A stretch of 64,000 nucleotides of DNA from Photorhabdus sp. CRCIA-P01 (GTDB taxonomy: Bacteria; Pseudomonadota; Gammaproteobacteria; Enterobacterales; Enterobacteriaceae), in the NCBI RefSeq assembly GCF_003545805.1, contig NZ_NMQR01000018.1, positions 1 to 64,000 on the forward strand, read 5' to 3'. Of the stretch, positions 1-8,913 are shown piece by piece; position 1 is the first letter of the stretch; each line of letters starts with the position of its first letter. Below the pieces are notes generated by a model that saw only the letters and a list, made by a program, of their open reading frames with translations, had not been told where the DNA came from and searched no databases. A program made the position numbers and the translations under genes.

Positions 1-2
1 CC

Positions 3-115
3 AATGGGGAATATCACTGGAATGGAAGTACTGGTGATGTAAAAATCCATTGAATAAAAATGACATTCCTAATGAAGTCAAAAAACAACTTGGTTTGTCT
101 GGAAAATGGAGATAA
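3..115 (+). pseudogene. C-terminal remnant of a polymorphic toxin (frameshifted)
   Basis: Reading from base 3 gives a tail with the words EYHWNG and GDVK, then a stop. Moving one base in the A-run near 42-46 restores an open frame that continues through DIPNEVKKQL and ends at TAA 113-115. The His-Trp-Asn-Gly cluster followed by NPL and a DIP-type helix resembles the ends of CdiA/Rhs-style C-terminal toxin domains. The body of the gene lies to the left of the window. A one-base loss in the A tract is the simplest explanation of the break. The toxin family is inferred from pattern only and is not certain. Confidence 0.45.
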
Positions 116-117
116 AA

Positions 118-659
118 ATGATTTTTGGTGATCCATATCGTTTTGCAGTGTTAATACAACATCTTCCAGAATGGAGTGATGATACTTATAAAATGGACTT
201 TTCCATTTTTGTATTGATGGTTTTTTCTTCCCTGAAGAAATAAGGACATCTACCCTTTGGGTAGATGTCCTTTCGTTGAAAGACAATACTAATGCTTTAT
301 TTTCTTTTCAGGAAAATAAAGTGTTGTTTGAAAAAGGAACTAAAGATGCTTTTAACTTTATGTTAGGAATGATTTCCCCAGAGTTGATAGGACAAGATGA
401 GCCTGAAAATTTTGAGCAATCTTACCAATATCAAGCATCAACAGAAAATATTAATGATGCTGGTTTTATTGTTTTTGCTGTTTCTCATGGTGATATGGTT
501 AGGATACTCGGCGCTAAGTATAGTGAATTAAAACAAGACGAACATGGGAATGGTTTTTGGGAAACGATCACTAATCCTGATATCAGAGAGGCTATTCTTT
601 ATAAGAGTGAAGTTAATGAAATAATTTCAAAAGCATTTGAATATTATTCAACCATTTAA
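118..659 (+). pseudogene. Imm42-like immunity protein gene, frameshifted
   Basis: The ATG at 118 lies two bases after the stop of the toxin remnant. It opens a frame beginning MIFGDPYRFAV with a following EWSDDTYK, typical of the Imm42 immunity family. That frame stops at about 241. From about 192 a second frame continues with NGLFHFCIDGFFF and then LWVDVLSLKDN, and runs to the stop at 657-659. The two frames join if one A is added to the four-A run at 190-193. The combined product would be about 180 residues, a normal immunity-protein length. Its job would be to neutralise the toxin encoded immediately upstream. As written the gene is broken. A sequencing or assembly error in homopolymers is a real alternative, because the toxin tail shows the same kind of defect. 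Confidence 0.6.
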
Positions 660-711
660 TTCGCAGCCTTTTAACAGTATCAAAGTAAAATGGCTTATCA
701 GGCTCAAAAAT

Positions 712-1117
<406 letters not shown>

Positions 1118-1283
1118 TCAGAAATAGATATGTTAGCGATGGTTTAATCAAAATTCAGAAGTTAACCAGCAAAAAAATAACTCAAATGACAAGTAAACGC
1201 ACCGCGTTAGCGATCTGGCTGTTTAACTTGTCGTGGTGTTGTTTTAGGCAAAATATATCGAATAGATAAAAGGAATAGATGAA

Positions 1284-1844
1284 ATGAAAAAACAAATTTT
1301 GAAGACCTGTGCGATAGCAGCACTGTGTCTGGGGGGAATGTCGCAGGCTATGGCGGAGGAAGTGAGTGCCGGTACTCTGGCGATAAGCTCTTCAGTGACT
1401 GCGGAGACTTGTAAGTTTGCAGCAATAGAGCCTGTTAGTCTCACCGCTTTGGTATCTGATTTTACTGCGGTAGGAAATGGCGCAATCGTAGCTAACACGC
1501 AAAAATTCGTCACGATTAAAACAGAAAAATGCCCTCTGTGGAGTTCCGCGAAAAGCGTTAAATTGACGGTTGCCGGTACTGCATTAGCATCATCCGCTAA
1601 TTACTTTCAGCTTCTTAACGCTGCGGGTAATACTGCAATCACCGACCATGCGGTTGTGCTGACGATAAATGATAAGGTTGTACCAGCAAATGCAGGAATT
1701 AACCTAAAAGATCCCCAATACAGCCCCGCAATAGCCGGTGATAATGCCATCACGCTTAAGGTAGGGCTGGCTAAGATTGGTGCGGCGGCGATAAAAGCAG
1801 CTGACTCCAAAGCGAACCTGACCGTGAAAGTCGAGTATGACTAA
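1284..1844 (+). CDS. Major fimbrial subunit (pilin)
   Basis: Predicted protein of 186 residues with a Sec signal peptide (KK at the start, hydrophobic stretch, cleavage near AMAEE). The mature part has a cysteine pair (TAETCKF and EKCPLW) and ends in VKVEYD, with the penultimate-position tyrosine typical of pilins assembled by donor-strand exchange. It is small, rich in Ala/Ser/Thr/Val and lacks long charged segments. It is the first gene of a chaperone-usher cluster, the usual place for the major subunit, and is separated by about 100 bases from the first chaperone gene, which allows differential expression. It would be exported to the periplasm and polymerised through the usher encoded at 4946. 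The exact fimbrial class was not determined. Confidence 0.8.
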   Translation: MKKQILKTCAIAALCLGGMSQAMAEEVSAGTLAISSSVTAETCKFAAIEPVSLTALVSDFTAVGNGAIVANTQKFVTIKTEKCPLWSSAKSVKLTVAGTALASSANYFQLLNAAGNTAITDHAVVLTINDKVVPANAGINLKDPQYSPAIAGDNAITLKVGLAKIGAAAIKAADSKANLTVKVEYD

Positions 1845-1946
1845 TTCAACGCCGTTAGGCGTTTAGAAGCACATAGCCGTGGAATTGGACAGGGAGGCCC
1901 AATTCTTACTTACGCAATACTAAACCAGACATTTTCAGGTGAGTCA

Positions 1947-2663
1947 GTGAAAAGATTGATGACAGTAATGATAGTGACCGTTCTATTAGGTTGCTCGGTC
2001 ACTTCCGCGCAGGCGGGGGGAGTGGGAATTAATACTACCCGCATTATCTATCCAGCGGATAGCCGCGCGACAACCGCTTCAGTGAGCAATACCAGTAAAG
2101 AGGCGGTCTATTTGATACAGGCGACAGTCAGTTCTACTTCTGAGGGGGATAAAACGGCCCCATTTCTGGTGACGCCGCCCCTGTTTCGTATGGAACCCGA
2201 CAGCCAGAATCAGGTACGTATCATTAAAACCGGCCCGTCGCTGCCTGCCGACCGGGAATCCCTGTTCTGGTTTACTGCGAAGGCCATTCCGTTAAGTTCT
2301 GAATCCGATAATCACTCCCGGCAGAATGTCTCCGGCGGAATCCAGTTTGCTATAGCTAACACGATTAAGCTGATGTATCGCCCGTCAGGGCTATCGGTTT
2401 CGCCGGAGCAGGGATTTGGTTCACTGCGCTTCAAACCGACAACCGAGGGAATAACGGTTACCAATCCGTCACCTTATTACATCACCTTCACCTCCCTAAA
2501 GGTAGGCGGACAGGAGCTGATGACGCAGCAGAAAGCGAACATGGTCTCCCCATTCTCTGACCTCTCTTTATCACTAAAAGGAAGGCATTCTCCAGCCAAA
2601 GTGAGCTGGACGGTGATTAATGACCTCGGCGGAGAATCCACCTATCAAGGGGAGATACCGTAA
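1947..2663 (+). CDS. Periplasmic fimbrial chaperone (PapD-like), first of three
   Basis: A 238-residue protein with a signal peptide ending near SAQAGG. The mature N-terminus reads GVGINTTRIIYP, where the Arg matches PapD Arg8, and a later IKLMYRP supplies the equivalent of Lys112. These two residues anchor the C-terminus of the bound pilin in known chaperones. FLVTPPLFRMEP and PADRESLFWFTAKAIP are classic PapD-family blocks. It should fold pilins in the periplasm and deliver them to the usher. A cysteine in the signal segment (LLGCS) does not look like a real lipobox, because the cleavage site after AQA fits better. Its stop codon overlaps the ATG of the next gene (TAATG), indicating translational coupling. 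Confidence 0.9.
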   Translation: MKRLMTVMIVTVLLGCSVTSAQAGGVGINTTRIIYPADSRATTASVSNTSKEAVYLIQATVSSTSEGDKTAPFLVTPPLFRMEPDSQNQVRIIKTGPSLPADRESLFWFTAKAIPLSSESDNHSRQNVSGGIQFAIANTIKLMYRPSGLSVSPEQGFGSLRFKPTTEGITVTNPSPYYITFTSLKVGGQELMTQQKANMVSPFSDLSLSLKGRHSPAKVSWTVINDLGGESTYQGEIP

Positions 2664-3235
2664 TGCGAAAACCGTGGGCCCTTATCAGACGGACAACACT
2701 AGCCAGCCTGCTCTGTACCGCCCCCCCGCCCGGGGGAACGAGCTCCAACACGGCAGAACTGACGTTGGCGCTGACGCTGGAACAGCCAACCTGTGAGCTC
2801 AACATGCAAACATCATCCGTGGTGTTTTCATCCGTACCACTCACCGAGGTGTGGCGTAGCACGCAACATATTGATGCGGCGGGCAGTAAACCCATTACGC
2901 TGGCGTTGTCAGGTTGTGCGGGATCAGCCAGAGCGGGCCGTACCCCGGCCATTAAAATAGCTGGCCCCACGTCAGAAGACCACCCGACGCTATTTCGGGA
3001 TAAAGCTTCCACAGTAGCGGGAAATGTAGGCTTTGGCTTGCGCTATCAATTGCCCGAAGGTGGACTGGGGAGCTACCTGAAAAATGGCGATTATGTGAAT
3101 TTGGCGCCACCGGGTAACGCCGCTAAAGACAGTCAAATCACCTTCCTGATGGATATGCGACATGAATCCGGCACGGCTGTGCCGACCCCCGGTGAACTGA
3201 CCGCGCACATTCAATTTCAATTTGACTATCACTGA
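2663..3235 (+). CDS. Minor fimbrial subunit
   Basis: A 190-residue predicted pilin. The N-terminal 20-30 residues include a hydrophobic stretch followed by a proline/glycine-rich segment, so the signal peptide is not tidy. The mature part has the early cysteine of pilins (LEQPTCELN), a second cysteine (ALSGCAGS), and ends in IQFQFDYH with a near-terminal tyrosine, as expected for a donor-strand C-terminal beta strand. It overlaps the upstream chaperone stop codon by one base. Its place between two chaperones suggests a linker or minor subunit rather than the shaft protein. Assignment is by C-terminal signature and context. Confidence 0.7.
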   Translation: MRKPWALIRRTTLASLLCTAPPPGGTSSNTAELTLALTLEQPTCELNMQTSSVVFSSVPLTEVWRSTQHIDAAGSKPITLALSGCAGSARAGRTPAIKIAGPTSEDHPTLFRDKASTVAGNVGFGLRYQLPEGGLGSYLKNGDYVNLAPPGNAAKDSQITFLMDMRHESGTAVPTPGELTAHIQFQFDYH

Positions 3236-3268
3236 GTGTCTCTCAGATAACAGGTTTCAGGAGGCGTC

Positions 3269-4003
3269 GTGGAAACAGGTCGGATACGTCCGGTGCGGTA
3301 CCGGCTGGCGCCGCTGGTGTTTTGGCTAGGGTTAGGGATGACTAGCACAGAATCTTGTCAGGCCGCCGGTATCAGTCTGAATAAAACCAGGGTGATTTTT
3401 ACCCAAGGGGAACGGGCGCAAACGCTGACGGTGGTTAATACCACGCCTCAGGCGTGGCTGGTGCAGGTCAGGATAACGGAAGATCAGGATAAAGCCGCAC
3501 CGGCGTTTGTGGTGACGCCACCGCTGTTCAGGCTGGAGGCCAACAGTCAGAACAGCCTGCGTATTTTGCCTACGTTTAACCGGCCCCCTTTTCCGGTGGA
3601 TCGGGAATCGCTCGGGTATGTGCGGATGAACGCCATCCCTGCGACTCAGCCAGTGACGGATGAGCCTGTTCGGGATCAGGCATCGATGAGCGTAGGGATG
3701 CGGATCAAGTTTTTCTGGCGACCGCATGGCCTGCCGATGTTGCCGGAACAGGCGTATGGGCAGCTCCGCTTTCAATCGCAACCCGATGGCATCAAAGCGT
3801 GCAATCCCACCCCGTATTTTCTGTCGCTGGACAGCCTCATGCTGGACGGACAAGTGCTCGATCTGAACCGCTATCCCTCCATGATAGCGCCGCGGGATTG
3901 TGTGACCTATGCCGGGCTGGTGGGTAAAAACTCGGTGAGCTGGTCGATGATTAATGATTACGGCGGGGCTTCAAACCTATTTACCGTCAGGGTGGCGCGT
4001 TAA
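3269..4003 (+). CDS. Periplasmic fimbrial chaperone (PapD-like), second of three
   Basis: A 244-residue chaperone with a signal peptide ending near CQAAG. The mature start ISLNKTRVIF keeps the PapD Arg8 equivalent and IKFFWRPHGL keeps the Lys112 equivalent, so both subunit-anchoring residues are present. FVVTPPLFRLEAN and PVDRESLGYVRMNAIP are family blocks. The initiation codon here is the GTG at 3269, preceded by a good ribosome binding site (AGGAGG). The gene is nine bases upstream of the open frame of the third chaperone. Several chaperones in one cluster usually mean that different subunits have dedicated partners. Confidence 0.88.
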   Translation: METGRIRPVRYRLAPLVFWLGLGMTSTESCQAAGISLNKTRVIFTQGERAQTLTVVNTTPQAWLVQVRITEDQDKAAPAFVVTPPLFRLEANSQNSLRILPTFNRPPFPVDRESLGYVRMNAIPATQPVTDEPVRDQASMSVGMRIKFFWRPHGLPMLPEQAYGQLRFQSQPDGIKACNPTPYFLSLDSLMLDGQVLDLNRYPSMIAPRDCVTYAGLVGKNSVSWSMINDYGGASNLFTVRVAR

Positions 4004-4041
4004 ATCCGCCCTTGTTTTCTACTTTTCCACGGAGGTGGAGA

Positions 4042-4863
4042 ATGAAGAGAGTCAGTAACCGGCATGGGCGGACACACTGGGGGTTAATGCTTTACTCCCT
4101 CGGTTTCGCCCTGCTGCTAGGGAATATATTCAAGGCGCAGGCGGTTGATAATCAAGGGCTATCGTTCTCCCCGATGCAGTTGTCTTATGTGGCTAAAGAT
4201 AGCCCGGGTGGCGTGACACTCAGTATGACGAATCATACGGGGCAGAACTATCTGGTACAGGGATTTGTCAGCCCAATGGACCCCGATACGGGTCGCTTTG
4301 ACACCCAAGCCGAGCAAGTTCCCCCTTTTGTCGTCCTGCCGCCGTTAAAACGGGTCGAGGCTGGCGAGGAATTTTCGTTCCGTATTCGCCAGCTTGGCGG
4401 GCAATTACCGCCGGATCGGGAATCGGCCTTCGTGGTCTCGCTGCGGGCTATTCCGGGCGTTGCCGTACCGGACACTGTGGATACATCGGCATTAAGTCAC
4501 CGTATAGACAAAGTGTCGCAGGTGCAGATCGCCTTACAGATGAATATCCGGCTTTTTTATCGTCCTCTGGGAGTCCCTGACCGGGATAACGCCACGGTGG
4601 CTAAACAGGTGAAATTTTCTATTCAGGGAACACAGTTGCGGGTGGAAAACCCTACGCCCTATTTTCTGACCTTTTCTGCCCTGAAAGTCGGCAGCCAACA
4701 GGCGGATGATCACACCCGTCAGGCGATGGTGCCCCCGAAAGGCATACAAACCTATTCGTTTCAAACCCATTTGTTTCAAACCCATTCGTTTACCGCTGGG
4801 ATACCGGAGCCTCTGGTCTGGCGTTTTCCCGGCGATAGTCAGGATCGCCATGTTCCGTTATGA
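4042..4863 (+). CDS. Divergent PapD-like chaperone lacking both anchor residues, third of three
   Basis: The ATG at 4042 is preferred because GGAGGTGGAG ends just before it; an open frame reaches back to 4012 without a ribosome binding site. The 273-residue product has a hydrophobic leader and PapD blocks FVVLPPLKRVEAG and PPDRESAFVVSLRAIP. The strand that carries Arg8 in PapD reads LSFSPMQLSY, with Gln in that place. The Lys112 strand reads NIRLFYRP, with Arg. Both invariant subunit-anchoring residues are therefore changed. The C-terminus carries a short five-residue repeat (QT-Y/H-S/L-F, three copies). It may serve one specialised subunit such as the tip adhesin, or act as a non-canonical chaperone; this is inference. 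Confidence 0.82.
   Translation: MKRVSNRHGRTHWGLMLYSLGFALLLGNIFKAQAVDNQGLSFSPMQLSYVAKDSPGGVTLSMTNHTGQNYLVQGFVSPMDPDTGRFDTQAEQVPPFVVLPPLKRVEAGEEFSFRIRQLGGQLPPDRESAFVVSLRAIPGVAVPDTVDTSALSHRIDKVSQVQIALQMNIRLFYRPLGVPDRDNATVAKQVKFSIQGTQLRVENPTPYFLTFSALKVGSQQADDHTRQAMVPPKGIQTYSFQTHLFQTHSFTAGIPEPLVWRFPGDSQDRHVPL
4747..4791 (+). repeat. Three tandem 15-bp units inside the third chaperone
   Basis: Three consecutive 15-base units begin CAAACC and end in TTT (4747-4761, 4762-4776, 4777-4791) and differ at only a few positions. They encode QTYSF, QTHLF and QTHSF, and lie in the C-terminal domain of the chaperone. The period is a multiple of three, so copy-number change by slippage would keep the frame. 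Confidence 0.85.
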
Positions 4864-4945
4864 CCCGTCTTCACCTGCGGGTGGCGCCCGGCAAAGTGAC
4901 CTCAAGATTAACCGCATAGGCTTAAGTTAGAAGCAGAGATGAGCT

Positions 4946-7588
4946 ATGGCAATAAACATTTTATTTTCGTCTGCGCGGCCGGCGGGTAGCCAATGTGTGC
5001 CCGGTCAACCGGGCAGTTTCCGGCTCCGCCCTGTATATGTCTGTCTGCTATGTTCATTGATGGCGACAACCTTGTCCGCCTCTGCGCGGGAATACTTTAA
5101 TCCCGCTTTCCTAATGGGGGCGATGGGGGAGCAGGAGCATATCGATCTCTCGGCGTATGAGAACGCGGGGTATGTCGCACCGGGACGCTATCTGGTGGAT
5201 ATCTACATGAACCAGAATAAGGTAGACAACCGCGAAATTGAATTTAGGTTGATCAACGGCCATCTGCAACCGGTATTAACGGTTACACAGTTCGAAGAGT
5301 ATGGGGTTAATATTCGCGGATTACCGGCTTTTCAGGGAAAAGCGAGCGGCAGCCCCATCACGGATCTGACGAAACAGATCCCACACGCCCGCGCGATATT
5401 GGATTTCGCCCGTTTGCGTCTGGATTTGAGTGTCCCTCAGGCAGTCATGCAGCCTCACCATTCCGGGAGGGTCGATCCGTCACTGTGGGATAACGGTATT
5501 CCGGCCTTTTTGATGAATTACACCGTCAATGGTTCGGAAGGGCGTTATGATGGTCAGGAAACCGGCGGCGGATCACGCTCCCGTAATCTGTTTGCCTCTT
5601 TTCGTAATGGGTTGAATCTGGGGCCGTGGCGTCTGCGCAGTACGCAAACGTACAGTTACCATCGCCAGCGCAACGAAGGGCCTTCCGGTTTTTCCCCCTC
5701 TACGCAGACTCAATGGCAGGTGAGTAATACCTATCTGCAACGTAACGTTCAGTCACTGCGTGGTGAATTTACGGCCGGTGAAACCTATACCGGCGGGGAT
5801 ATTTTTGACAGTATCCCGTTGCGGGGCATGAAACTGGCTTCCGAGGAGGCTATGTTGCCTGACAGTCAGCGCGGTTTTGCCCCGGAGATAACTGGGGTGG
5901 CGAGCTCTAATGCGCAGGTGACCGTATCTCAGAATGGTTATACCGTGTATCAAACCACGGTAGCGCCGGGGCCGTTTCGTTTCACCGATTTGTACACCAT
6001 CGGGGACTCTGGCGACCTGACGGTCACGATCAAAGAGGCAGATGGCAGTACTCGTGTCTCTACTCTCTCCTCTTCGTCTGTCCCGATGATGCAGCGGCCC
6101 GGTGGCATTATATATGAGTTGACGGCTGGTCAATATCACGGCGGCAACCTCACCGACGGCAGCCGTTCCCCGGTATTTGCGCTGGGTACGTTGGTTTATG
6201 GTTTGCCACATAATATCACTCTGTACGGTGGGGGACTGATTGCAGGCAACTACCAGTCGGGTGTATTAGGTTCGGGCGTGTCACTGGGGGCATTTGGCGC
6301 ATTGTCTGCGGATGTGACGTTTGCACGGGCCCAGTTGCAAGGGGCTAAGGGGCAGGAAAATAACCGGCAACAGGGCCAAGCTTATCGGGTGAAATATGCC
6401 AAGAACCTGATCAGTACCGGCACCGGTATTGATCTGGCTGCCTATCGCTATTCCACTCCGCATTATTACAGTTTCAGTGATGTTAACAGCATGGGGTACA
6501 GCTTGAATGAATATCAGGTGCCGTGGGCGCTTGACCGACGTCAAAGCACCTGGCAGGTGAACCTGCACCAAACGCTAGGACGTTGGGGCAGTCTTTACGC
6601 CTCCGGGACGCGCAATGATTATTGGAATGGCCGTACCGACAACAATTTGAATTTGGGTTATAACGCGATGCTGATGGGGATCAGCTATAACCTGAGTTAT
6701 AACATTTATCGTATGGAAGGGGCAGGCCACTGGTCGGAGAATCGTCAGGTGTCATTCAATATGCAGGTCCCACTCAGTCTCTTTGGGTCATCGTCTGCGC
6801 TACGGGGTGCTTACACCCGCTATACGGTCTCGCGCGACTCGCAGGGTAACACCACGCAGCAGACCGGGATCAGTGGCATGTTATGGGATAACCGCCTGAA
6901 TTATAACCTCCAGCAAGGTTGGGGGAATAGCGGCCAGCAAAACAGCCGGGCTATGTCTCTGAGTTATCAAGGCAGTCAGGGGAACGTTAATCTGGGCTAC
7001 AACGACAGCGCTAATAGCCATCATTTCACCTACGGGGCTTCTGGTGCCCTCCTGATCCATCCTTACGGCATGACGCTATCACGTTCACTGGGTGATGAAG
7101 CGGTGTTGGTCCGTGCGCCCGGGGCGAAAGGGGTGACGGTCGGTGACGGCAATGTGCAGACCGACTGGCGTGGTTACGCCGTACTGCCGGGCGGATCGGT
7201 CTACCAAAAAAACACGATTAATCTGGATCCGTCCACCCTGCCGGAAGGTGTGGATATTGACCAGACCAGCAAGAACGTTTATCCGACCAGAGGAGCAGTG
7301 ACGCTGGCAAATTATCAGGTTCGCTCAGGCAGCCAGTTACTGTTGACGTTGACACATCATGGCAAACCGGTGCCCTTTGGCGCCACCGCGACGCTGGAAG
7401 AGAATGCCACTCAGGCCGGCGGTGGCATTGTGGGCGATAACGGCCGGGTTTATTTAAGCGGCATGCCCCCCGCTGGTCGCGTGAAAGTCAAATGGGGAAA
7501 CGGGGCAACGCAGCAATGTACCACCCGTTATCAGGTGCCGTCCGATACACCCGGGCAACTGGTGCAGGCAGATGCAGTGTGTCTGTAA
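4946..7588 (+). CDS. Outer-membrane fimbrial usher (PapC family)
   Basis: An 880-residue usher with a signal peptide ending near SASARE. The mature N-terminus reads YFNPAFL, the hallmark of the usher N-terminal chaperone-binding domain. The N-terminal domain is followed by a long beta-barrel region interrupted by a plug-like segment. The C-terminal domains contain a TRGAVTLANYQVRSG block and a Gly-rich stretch, and end with a cysteine pair (QCTTRY and DAVCL) seen in many ushers. It forms the translocation pore that receives chaperone-pilin complexes and secretes the growing fibre. It sits between three chaperones and the adhesin, completing an assembly-competent cluster. Length and domain order are normal; no frameshift was seen. 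Confidence 0.93.
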   Translation: MAINILFSSARPAGSQCVPGQPGSFRLRPVYVCLLCSLMATTLSASAREYFNPAFLMGAMGEQEHIDLSAYENAGYVAPGRYLVDIYMNQNKVDNREIEFRLINGHLQPVLTVTQFEEYGVNIRGLPAFQGKASGSPITDLTKQIPHARAILDFARLRLDLSVPQAVMQPHHSGRVDPSLWDNGIPAFLMNYTVNGSEGRYDGQETGGGSRSRNLFASFRNGLNLGPWRLRSTQTYSYHRQRNEGPSGFSPSTQTQWQVSNTYLQRNVQSLRGEFTAGETYTGGDIFDSIPLRGMKLASEEAMLPDSQRGFAPEITGVASSNAQVTVSQNGYTVYQTTVAPGPFRFTDLYTIGDSGDLTVTIKEADGSTRVSTLSSSSVPMMQRPGGIIYELTAGQYHGGNLTDGSRSPVFALGTLVYGLPHNITLYGGGLIAGNYQSGVLGSGVSLGAFGALSADVTFARAQLQGAKGQENNRQQGQAYRVKYAKNLISTGTGIDLAAYRYSTPHYYSFSDVNSMGYSLNEYQVPWALDRRQSTWQVNLHQTLGRWGSLYASGTRNDYWNGRTDNNLNLGYNAMLMGISYNLSYNIYRMEGAGHWSENRQVSFNMQVPLSLFGSSSALRGAYTRYTVSRDSQGNTTQQTGISGMLWDNRLNYNLQQGWGNSGQQNSRAMSLSYQGSQGNVNLGYNDSANSHHFTYGASGALLIHPYGMTLSRSLGDEAVLVRAPGAKGVTVGDGNVQTDWRGYAVLPGGSVYQKNTINLDPSTLPEGVDIDQTSKNVYPTRGAVTLANYQVRSGSQLLLTLTHHGKPVPFGATATLEENATQAGGGIVGDNGRVYLSGMPPAGRVKVKWGNGATQQCTTRYQVPSDTPGQLVQADAVCL

Positions 7589-7625
7589 GCGATTTGAACA
7601 GATGAGTAGTTTGGAGAGAAGAAGA

Positions 7626-8780
7626 ATGTTAAACACTGAACGTTTGTGGTGCGGTAATGTAGAAAACCCCGTTCCAACCCTCATGGGCCTGGGGGTATCA
7701 CTGCTTTTTTTATTGACCACTTTGCCACTCCAGGCGGCAGAGAGTTATCAGGACTGTGAGATTGAACTGGTGCAGAGGGCTCGCAACGTCACCGGTTATG
7801 CCATGGTGCCAAACAACAAAGATAAGCGTGATTACTCACGAGATAAGATAGTGGGTTATACCACCAGTGGCTCCCTTGACTGGTCGACAACCTGTCGCGT
7901 CCCCACCGGGACACAGTTTATGGCCTATACAGTGGGATCGGGAACGAGCCCATTGATCTCTTCGTCGTCACCGAGTAGCGTCCGGGTAGGAAGGGCCGGC
8001 GACTTTATGGTTGATATCGGGCAATCTTCACTCTCTTGCCAGACGCACGGTTCACCCAATACCTATCAATCAGCCAGTCTGACCAAGGGGAATGCCGGTG
8101 TTAGCATTCCCTGCGTTCCCGATGCCAACGGCTTGGTTGATGTCAGTGTCCGTACCGTGACAGGGGCGATTTACCCGGACAGTGACGGCAATTTTAATGC
8201 GAAGGTAGGAGGCAGCCCCCTGTCAGTGGGCGCGATCGGTTGGACTCCTGCGTCCATATCGGGTTCTAACGGCATGCTGAAACCCCTGTGGGCCACGGTT
8301 ATCCTTTCACCGGTCAAAAAGCCGTCCACCTGTGCGGTTGTCCTGACACCTTCATCGGTGGATTGGGGAACGGTGAAAAGAACGGGCAAACAGGCGGGAG
8401 ACCCACTGGCGTCGGCCAGACAGATCGGGATAAACAGCACCTGTTCCGGCGATGACGGGGTATTCCAAAATTCACGCCTGCTTTACCGGATCGATGGGCC
8501 ATTCGTGCCGGGCAAACTGAATGCATTGGCTTCGTCGATAGAGGAAGTCGCTTTCGCATTCTTCGATTCTGCCAATAAACCCTTATTACTCAGTACTGGG
8601 CACCGAGGTACAGGGGAGGACGCAAGATACGTTAAGTTCGGGGACGATAGTTATACCGCTTCAACGCAACTGTCTGTAGTGCCAATTCTGTTGAAGACTG
8701 ACGGTGCTGGCGGGCAAGCCAGGGCTGTTGCGGTGATTTCCGTGTGGTCGGATATTAACTTCGTCGAACCATCTGCTTAG
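7626..8780 (+). CDS. Fimbrial tip adhesin candidate
   Basis: The ATG at 7626 follows GAGAGAAGAAG and is the likely start; the open frame extends upstream into the usher gene without a ribosome binding site. The product is 384 residues with a signal peptide ending near LPLQAAES. Six or more cysteines are spread over the protein. A two-part layout is likely: an N-terminal receptor-binding half to about residue 215, then a pilin-like half starting around KPSTCAVVLTP. This is the size and position expected for a two-domain adhesin capping the fibre. The receptor is unknown. It is the last gene of the cluster and is followed by a hairpin. Confidence 0.7.
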   Translation: MLNTERLWCGNVENPVPTLMGLGVSLLFLLTTLPLQAAESYQDCEIELVQRARNVTGYAMVPNNKDKRDYSRDKIVGYTTSGSLDWSTTCRVPTGTQFMAYTVGSGTSPLISSSSPSSVRVGRAGDFMVDIGQSSLSCQTHGSPNTYQSASLTKGNAGVSIPCVPDANGLVDVSVRTVTGAIYPDSDGNFNAKVGGSPLSVGAIGWTPASISGSNGMLKPLWATVILSPVKKPSTCAVVLTPSSVDWGTVKRTGKQAGDPLASARQIGINSTCSGDDGVFQNSRLLYRIDGPFVPGKLNALASSIEEVAFAFFDSANKPLLLSTGHRGTGEDARYVKFGDDSYTASTQLSVVPILLKTDGAGGQARAVAVISVWSDINFVEPSA

Positions 8781-8829
8781 ATCGGGGAATTTGTCGAAAT
8801 GGTTTGGTGGCGATGTTGTTTTCTATTTC

Positions 8830-8864
8830 ACAGAAGCACCGATTTTAAGCTCAGGTGCTTCTGT
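8830..8864 (+). terminator. Terminator hairpin after the fimbrial operon
   Basis: An 11-bp perfect stem (8830-8840 with 8854-8864; arms ACAGAAGCACC and GGTGCTTCTGT) with a 13-base loop, followed by GTTTGTT. It lies about 50 bases after the adhesin stop codon. Confidence 0.7.
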
Positions 8865-8882
8865 GTTTGTTAGAATGCTTAA

Positions 8883-8913
8883 TTAGATACAGTATTCTTT
8901 ATACTGTATCTAA
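8883..8913. terminator. 13-bp inverted repeat between convergent operons
   Basis: Perfect arms of 13 bases (8883-8895 and 8901-8913, TTAGATACAGTAT and its complement) around a 5-base loop. The minus-strand Nudix stop codon lies inside the right arm. There is no clear U-tract on either side, so termination or RNA stabilisation for the minus-strand operon are both possible. Confidence 0.5.

Noticed and set aside
3332-3853. A 173-codon minus-strand frame opposite the second chaperone gene
   Set aside because: It is Arg/His/Pro-rich, has no family features and is the complement of a clear PapD-like coding sequence; a shadow caused by high GC.
5753-6211. A 152-codon minus-strand frame inside the usher gene
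   Set aside because: Basic, low-complexity composition and full overlap with a well-supported usher.
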